Shown one piece after another: positions 60,013 to 64,000 of a stretch of DNA of 64,000 nucleotides. The translations under genes were made by a program, and so were the position numbers. How positions within the stretch are numbered: position 1 is the stretch's first letter; each line of letters begins with the position of its first letter. The stretch is from NCBI RefSeq assembly GCF_000215705.1, contig NC_015677.1, positions 3,112,001 through 3,176,000 on the forward strand, given 5' to 3'. The stretch comes from Ramlibacter tataouinensis TTB310. GTDB taxonomy: Bacteria > Pseudomonadota > Gammaproteobacteria > Burkholderiales > Burkholderiaceae_C. A model generated the notes under the pieces. The model was given only the letters and a program-made list of their open reading frames with translations. It ran no database searches and was not told the origin of the DNA.

Positions 60013-60858
60013 TCAGGCTGCGTCCAGCGCCTCGCCTTGCGCATGCGCGGCGGCGGCCTGCACGCCGGCCAGCTTCTCGTGATCGCCGTCCCGCGCCTGC
60101 GGCTGCTGCGGGTCGTCGCGCGTCAGGGTTGCCGCGCCTGCCACGTCGCCCGTGGACGGCTGCGTGGCTTGCTCGATCGCCAGGCGCTGCGCGGCGCGGT
60201 CCATCGCACGCTGGATGGCCGCGAGCTGGGTTTTGAGGCCGGCGTCGATCACACCCTGGTCGGACTCGAACAGGCAGCTGCCCGGTCCCAATGCCGAGTC
60301 GCCCATGACCTCTATTTGCAGCCGGCCAACGGCGCAGGGGGCGAACGCCTTGACGGCCGACTGCGCGCTGCCCAGCTCTGACGGGCTCACGCGCAGGGTC
60401 GCCATCGGCACGTCGCGCACGATCTTGGAGATTGCGCCGAGCGCCCGGTTGAACAGTGTGACCCGGTCCTCCTGCTCGACCAGCCGCTCCAAGGCCAGCG
60501 ACACGATGTGGCTCAAGCGTTTGGTTTGCTGCATCAGGCTGCGTTGGGTCGAGGCTGCCTCCTGCAGGGCGCCCTGAGTCCAGGCGGCGGCTGCGTCTTC
60601 CAAGCCCTGCGCCTTGCCCTCTGCGTAGCCGCGCGCCCGCTCCTCGCGCGCCGACGCGAGGCTGGCCTCGACTTCCGCGGCGGCCGCGGAACGCATCTCG
60701 GCGATCTCCCGCTCGACGCCGGCGATCAGCTGCTCGCGTTCGGTCTGCAGCGCCTGCGCCGCGTCAAGCAGTGCCGTTAGGACCGCGAAGTCGCCGGCGC
60801 GGACGATGCCGTCCTCGACGCCGACAGTGCACGGTCCATATCTGAACCAAACAACCAT
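60013..60858 (-). CDS. hrcL: T3SS ATPase regulator HrcL/HrpB5 (SctL)
   Basis: A 281-residue SctL/FliH-type protein: coiled-coil N-terminal part (LQTEREQLIAGVEREIAEMR) with an Ala/Glu helix, and a folded C-terminal half (VVRN-type core seen as FAPCAVGRLQIEVMGDSALG, PGSCLFESDQGVIDAGLKTQ). The start MVVWFRYGPC matches the HrpB5 N-terminus but overlaps the hrpB4 end by 82 bases, unusually long; no better start is visible. It dimerises and anchors HrcN to the C-ring. The C-terminal extension of about 50 residues is longer than usual. Confidence 0.87.
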   Translation of the reverse strand: MVVWFRYGPCTVGVEDGIVRAGDFAVLTALLDAAQALQTEREQLIAGVEREIAEMRSAAAAEVEASLASAREERARGYAEGKAQGLEDAAAAWTQGALQEAASTQRSLMQQTKRLSHIVSLALERLVEQEDRVTLFNRALGAISKIVRDVPMATLRVSPSELGSAQSAVKAFAPCAVGRLQIEVMGDSALGPGSCLFESDQGVIDAGLKTQLAAIQRAMDRAAQRLAIEQATQPSTGDVAGAATLTRDDPQQPQARDGDHEKLAGVQAAAAHAQGEALDAA

Positions 60859-61511
60859 ACGAGCTCCGGAAAGTATTCGTGCAACCGATCGATCGTGCCG
60901 TCGACGCCGTTGGTCGCCAGCGCGCACGGCCGGTCATCGGCTGGCTGGTCGGCGGAGGCGGATGGCGCCAGGCTGAGCCGCACCAGCGTGAGCAGCGTGG
61001 GGTGGCGCCACGCCGCTTGGCCGCACAGAATGCGAAAGCCCTCTTCCGCCAGTCGGTCCTGGCCCGCCTCGCGTGCGTCCAGCGGGCCGGACACCTGCAC
61101 GCCGGGCGCCGGACTGTCGAGCACCTTCCGGTAGGCGCTCTCGCCAATGCCCTCGATCAGCAGCTGGCGCACCATGCGGCCGACCGACCGGCGCACGCTG
61201 TCGCGCCGGCCCTCCAGGGCGCAGGCGGCCAGCACCCGCAACAGTCGATCCCGGTCGAGCAGCGCAAGGCGGTGAGCGGGCTCGCGAAATGCCTCCAGCG
61301 GTGGCCAGGCCAGGCCATAGGCATCGGCCAGCAGCGCGGAATGGCGGCGTGGCGGCAGACGCGCCGCCCAGTCGCCAGCGCGCGGCCCCAGCCGCGCCCA
61401 GGCGGCATCGATCCACGCGGGATGCAGGTCCGCTGCGAGCGTGGCCGCTTTGCGGTCGACCGCCGCGAGCAGGCGACGCAGCGGGCCCACGGCATCGGCG
61501 GGTGGGCTCAT
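60777..61511 (-). CDS. hrpB4: T3SS sorting-platform protein HrpB4 (SctK)
   Basis: A 244-residue protein between hrcJ and hrcL, the HrpB4/SctK position. Features: helical with many Arg and Leu, HPAWIDAAWARLGPRAGDWA, LALLDRDRLLRVLAACALEG and GPLDAREAGQDRLAEEGFRI. SctK proteins connect the basal ring to the sorting platform. Its start overlaps the hrcJ stop by four bases (ATGA). Identity rests on order and length. Confidence 0.82.
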   Translation of the reverse strand: MSPPADAVGPLRRLLAAVDRKAATLAADLHPAWIDAAWARLGPRAGDWAARLPPRRHSALLADAYGLAWPPLEAFREPAHRLALLDRDRLLRVLAACALEGRRDSVRRSVGRMVRQLLIEGIGESAYRKVLDSPAPGVQVSGPLDAREAGQDRLAEEGFRILCGQAAWRHPTLLTLVRLSLAPSASADQPADDRPCALATNGVDGTIDRLHEYFPELVWLFGSDMDRALSASRTASSAPATSRS

Positions 61512-62311
61512 GCCGAGGGCTCCTGGGCCGGCTCGCCGGCGCGGCCGAGCAGCTTGCCGGCGGGGCCGCGCACGGGTGCGGGCAGCCACTGAGGCCGCAG
61601 CAGCGCGACGCCCAGGACGCCCAGCAGGCAGGCCAGCAGGCCCAGCATGGCCATCACCGGCAGCGAGACGGCCGGCTTGCGGGCGGCGGTCAGCCTTTCG
61701 GGCAGTTCGAAGGGCGAGGCGGCTACGACCGTCACGTTGACGTTGTCGTAGGACAGGCCTTCGACGCTGCGCATCACTAGGTTCCTGACCACCGGCGTGA
61801 GGGTGGCCACATTCGCCTCGGGCCGGTGCTTGATGAACACCGAAGCGCTCGACGGCTTCACATTCTCGGCCAGCGGATCGTTGTTGGGCAGTACCACGTG
61901 CACGCGTGCGGTGATCACGCCGTCGATGGCCGACAGCGTGGCCGCCAGCTCCTGCGAAACGCCGTGGATGAACCGCACGCGCTCCTCGGTGGGCGTGGAG
62001 ATCAGCCCGTCCTTCTTAAAGACATCGCCCAGGCTGGTGTGAGCCCGGGCCGGCAAGCCGTTGGACCGCAGAACCTGCAGCGCCGCTCCCATGTCGTCCG
62101 ACTCCACCGAGACGGTCCAAGTCTTGCCGTCCGGCGAAGCCTTGCTGGCATCGATGTTCGCCTCGAGAAGCACGGCGAGCATGTCGTTGGCATCCGACTC
62201 CACCAACTTGGAGTAGAGGTCCTGCTTGCAGCCCGCCAGCGCGAAGGCCAGGCAAAGCCACAGCAGCGGACGCAACGAGAAGGCAAGCCGGATGGCTGGG
62301 TTGGAAAGCAT
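61508..62311 (-). CDS. hrcJ: T3SS inner-ring lipoprotein HrcJ (SctJ/YscJ family)
   Basis: A 267-residue lipoprotein: signal LRPLLWLCLAFALAGC with lipid-attached Cys, then the YscJ ring domain (QDLYSKLVESDANDMLAVLL, EANIDASKAS, VHVVLPNNDPLAENVKPSSA, SVFIKH) and a C-terminal membrane helix (VMAMLGLLACLLGVLGVALL). It builds the inner-membrane ring with HrcD. The ATG at 62311 has GGGGAT upstream. Confidence 0.95.
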   Translation of the reverse strand: MLSNPAIRLAFSLRPLLWLCLAFALAGCKQDLYSKLVESDANDMLAVLLEANIDASKASPDGKTWTVSVESDDMGAALQVLRSNGLPARAHTSLGDVFKKDGLISTPTEERVRFIHGVSQELAATLSAIDGVITARVHVVLPNNDPLAENVKPSSASVFIKHRPEANVATLTPVVRNLVMRSVEGLSYDNVNVTVVAASPFELPERLTAARKPAVSLPVMAMLGLLACLLGVLGVALLRPQWLPAPVRGPAGKLLGRAGEPAQEPSA

Positions 62312-62343
62312 GGGATCCCCGCGCGGTGCAAGTGCGGCCAGCG

Positions 62344-62769
62344 TCACTGGTTCTTGAGGAGCGACTGCATGCTCTTGTTGGTGCCGGAAGCGATCGATGT
62401 GGCCGCCTGCAGGCGGAAGTGCCCGATTGACGCCGCCTCGCTCACCTCGATCGAAGCGGAGATGAACTCCGCGGGCGTCATGTACGGCGACTGAGCGCGC
62501 AGCTCGGCGACCTTCTCGTGGGTTTGCCGCAGGAACTCCTCGCCGTTGGCCAGCATGTGCGTGAGCATGCTGTCCTGGGGACCCGACGGCGGCCGCTCGA
62601 CGGGATGCGGCGCGTCCATCAGCGCCTTGAAGCGCTGCGTCAGCTCCTCCATCGACGGGTTGGGGCCGTTGCCTGCCTGCGCGGCGAGTTGCACCGCCTG
62701 GACCGAGGGGCTCACCGGCGCCGTTGGCGAGGCAGCCGCGAGCGCGGCGATGGGATCGACGGAACTCAT
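62344..62769 (-). CDS. hrpB2: T3SS inner-rod protein HrpB2 (SctI)
   Basis: A 141-residue secreted protein. The C-terminal part reads SPYMTPAEFISASIEVSEAA, SIGHFRLQAATSIASGTNKS and MQSLLKNQ, the pattern of HrpB2, with the typical terminal hydrophobic/Lys residues. N-terminal part is Ala/Pro/Ser-rich. HrpB2 is essential for pilus formation and is among the first substrates secreted. It sits between hrpB1 and hrcJ, as expected. Confidence 0.9.
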   Translation of the reverse strand: MSSVDPIAALAAASPTAPVSPSVQAVQLAAQAGNGPNPSMEELTQRFKALMDAPHPVERPPSGPQDSMLTHMLANGEEFLRQTHEKVAELRAQSPYMTPAEFISASIEVSEAASIGHFRLQAATSIASGTNKSMQSLLKNQ

Positions 62770-62785
62770 GGAATGCTTCCAGCGC

Positions 62786-63259
62786 TCAGCAGACAACGCC
62801 CACGTACCGGTGCGCCACGGCGCCCAGCGTGGCGCCGGCAGCGGCCTGCGACTCCTCGGTTTCGGTTTCCTCGAAAGGATCGCCGCGCGCGATGCGGTCC
62901 AGGTAGTCGAGGATGGACAGCGCCTTGGGATCGGGCGGCAGGTTGCGCGCTTCCTGGGCGTAGGCCTGCCACAGGCCGTTGCGCTGCTGCTGCAGCACCA
63001 GCGCGAACATCGCCTTGACGACGGGCGTCCCGGGGCTGCATGCGTCGGCCTCCTCGAGCAGCAGGCGCGCGCCCTGCAGGTCGCCGTTCTCCACCAATTG
63101 CTGGGCCTCGACGACGGCCAGCGTGGGCGCATGGGGGCGCAACCGACGGATGGCGCGCAACACGACCAGCGTCTGCGCGTCTTCCTCGAGGTCGCTGCCG
63201 ACGTAGAAGACGGCGGCCAGCGCGTCCACGAGGGGTTTGTCAATGTGAGCTGAAGTCAT
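62786..63259 (-). CDS. hrpB1: T3SS protein HrpB1 (HrpB1/HrpK family)
   Basis: A 157-residue helical-repeat protein. Reads VDALAAVFYVGSDLEEDAQT, LVVLRAIRRLRPHAPTLAVV, LVENGDLQGARLLLEEADAC and VKAMFALVLQQQRNGLWQAY, a TPR-like pattern characteristic of HrpB1. Two families cover this size; position before hrpB2-hrcJ favours HrpB1. The C-terminal 25 residues (TETEESQAAAGATLG...) are probably flexible. The ATG at 63259 has a GGAG site. Confidence 0.88.
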   Translation of the reverse strand: MTSAHIDKPLVDALAAVFYVGSDLEEDAQTLVVLRAIRRLRPHAPTLAVVEAQQLVENGDLQGARLLLEEADACSPGTPVVKAMFALVLQQQRNGLWQAYAQEARNLPPDPKALSILDYLDRIARGDPFEETETEESQAAAGATLGAVAHRYVGVVC

Positions 63260-63360
63260 GTCGGTCTCCGTTGCAATCGGCTGGACGCACAAGCAGGTGG
63301 GAAGTTGCGGCTTCAAAGCGCCACGGCCGGTGGCCACCGGCCGCGGCGAGATGCCGCTGG

Positions 63361-63732
63361 TCAGGCCGACTTGGCTTCCGGTGCGCCCATCTGCTGCAGC
63401 AGCTGTACGATCAGCTGCAATAGCTGCGGATCCATGTTGTTCTTCTGGCCACCCTGGCCCGCCTGATTGGCCGGGCTCTCCGCCGACTGCTTCTTGCCCT
63501 GCTCGAGGATCTCGCGCAGCTGTCTGAGCAGCTCCTCCATGTCGAGCTTCTGACCTGGCGCGTCCGCGCCGGCGTTCTTCAAGGCGTCGATCGCCTGCCG
63601 CAATTCAGCCTTGGCGCCTTCCATGTCGCCGCTCTTGATCTTCTCCAGCGCCTGGCCGATGTTGGCCTGCGCCTCGACGTTGTCCAGCTGCTGCAGCGTG
63701 CCGCCGCCTGCGCAATCTACTTTCATGTTCAT
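63361..63732 (-). CDS. Small T3SS-associated protein, harpin-like composition
   Basis: A 123-residue protein between the pilin-like gene and hrpB1. N-terminal part helical (QANIGQALEKIKSGDMEGAK, ELRQAIDALKNAGAD); C-terminal part Gln/Gly-rich (SPANQAGQGGQKNNMDPQLL, QLIVQLLQQMGAPEAKSA), as in harpins and PopA-type proteins. GGAG is six bases before the ATG. Possibly a secreted harpin or a pilin chaperone; no firm family call. Confidence 0.7.
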   Translation of the reverse strand: MNMKVDCAGGGTLQQLDNVEAQANIGQALEKIKSGDMEGAKAELRQAIDALKNAGADAPGQKLDMEELLRQLREILEQGKKQSAESPANQAGQGGQKNNMDPQLLQLIVQLLQQMGAPEAKSA

Positions 63733-63778
63733 GATGATCTCCTTGCCGATGCATGAGGTGAGTGAAGAATCACGCTAC

Positions 63779-64000
63779 TCAAATGGAGCCTTTGAGTAGC
63801 TCGGACGCGGCCTTGCGTGCGTTGTTCAGCATGGCCTGCGTGTTCATCGCTTCGTTGGCCTTGGACATGGCGTCCGAATTGCCGATTTGCGTGTTGGCCA
63901 TGCTTTCTCCGGCCTGAGTCGCCGCGTTCGACGTGGCGCTCGTGTTCAAGGCGCCGCTTCCGGAGTTGGCGATTGAGTTGGTTGACGGGTCCGCAAGTTG
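63779..64000 (-). CDS. Partial gene: probable T3SS pilin/needle subunit (3' end)
   Basis: Only the last 73 residues lie in the window; the start is beyond position 64000. Reads NTSATSNAATQAGESMANTQ, then MSKANEAMNTQAMLNNARKA, ASELLKGSI and a stop. The Asn/Thr/Ser/Ala-rich stretch with a helical hydrophobic end fits Hrp pilins (HrpY/HrpE) or a related needle protein. It would be the upstream gene of the hrpB1-to-hrcT operon. Confidence 0.7.
   Translation of the reverse strand, partial: QLADPSTNSIANSGSGALNTSATSNAATQAGESMANTQIGNSDAMSKANEAMNTQAMLNNARKAASELLKGSI

Overview
The window is high-GC DNA that looks like a betaproteobacterial chromosome, most likely Burkholderiales and probably Comamonadaceae. 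The basis is three intact Bug-type (tripartite tricarboxylate transporter) receptors, LysR-rich catabolic clusters, a DctPQM TRAP transporter and a Hrp2-type type III secretion system (T3SS) controlled by an HrpB-like AraC regulator. The assignment rests on gene content only.

Layout. 0.4-2 kb: hipBA toxin-antitoxin pair. 2-16 kb: a catabolic island for small, probably branched, dicarboxylic acids. It holds an aminotransferase, a LeuCD-type hydro-lyase, three Bug receptors plus one receptor remnant, two LysR regulators, an amidase, an RraA-like protein, a single reading frame joining an FMN alpha-hydroxyacid oxidase to a CitE/HpcH lyase, and a CaiB CoA-transferase. 16-24 kb: PHB-depolymerase-like esterase, exported FG-GAP protein, haloacid dehalogenase pseudogene, hybrid histidine kinase, a proline-rich exported protein with a membrane partner, and an SGNH hydrolase. 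24-29 kb: one operon of TPP-dependent E1 alpha/beta followed by TRAP genes dctQ, dctM and dctP. 29-38 kb: a patchwork of small genes (GNAT, GlxA-type AraC, DfrA-like, DJ-1 lipoprotein, NAD(P)-binding, DUF3606, polyol dehydrogenase) mixed with gene debris: two LysR fragments, a GlxA fragment, an IS5 transposase remnant and an ABC ATPase tail.

38-64 kb is dominated by the T3SS. An OmpR-like regulator with a degenerate receiver, a pyridine-nucleotide-disulfide oxidoreductase and an AraC regulator precede it. One minus-strand operon runs from a secreted transglycosylase through hrcU-hrcV-hpaP-hrcQ-hrcR-hrcS-hpaA-like to hpaB. A second runs from a pilin-like gene cut by the window end through hrpB1-hrpB2-hrcJ-hrpB4-hrcL-hrcN-hrpB7 to hrcT. 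Between them lie hrpB, a second lytic transglycosylase, a frameshifted small T3SS-like gene and three unrecognised genes with features of secreted substrates. Two perfect hrpII boxes (TTCG-N16-TTCG) and one near-match sit about 65-75 bp before start codons here, tying the unknown genes to HrpB control. The secretin (HrcC) and HrcD are not in the window.

No rRNA, tRNA, CRISPR array or intact insertion sequence was seen.
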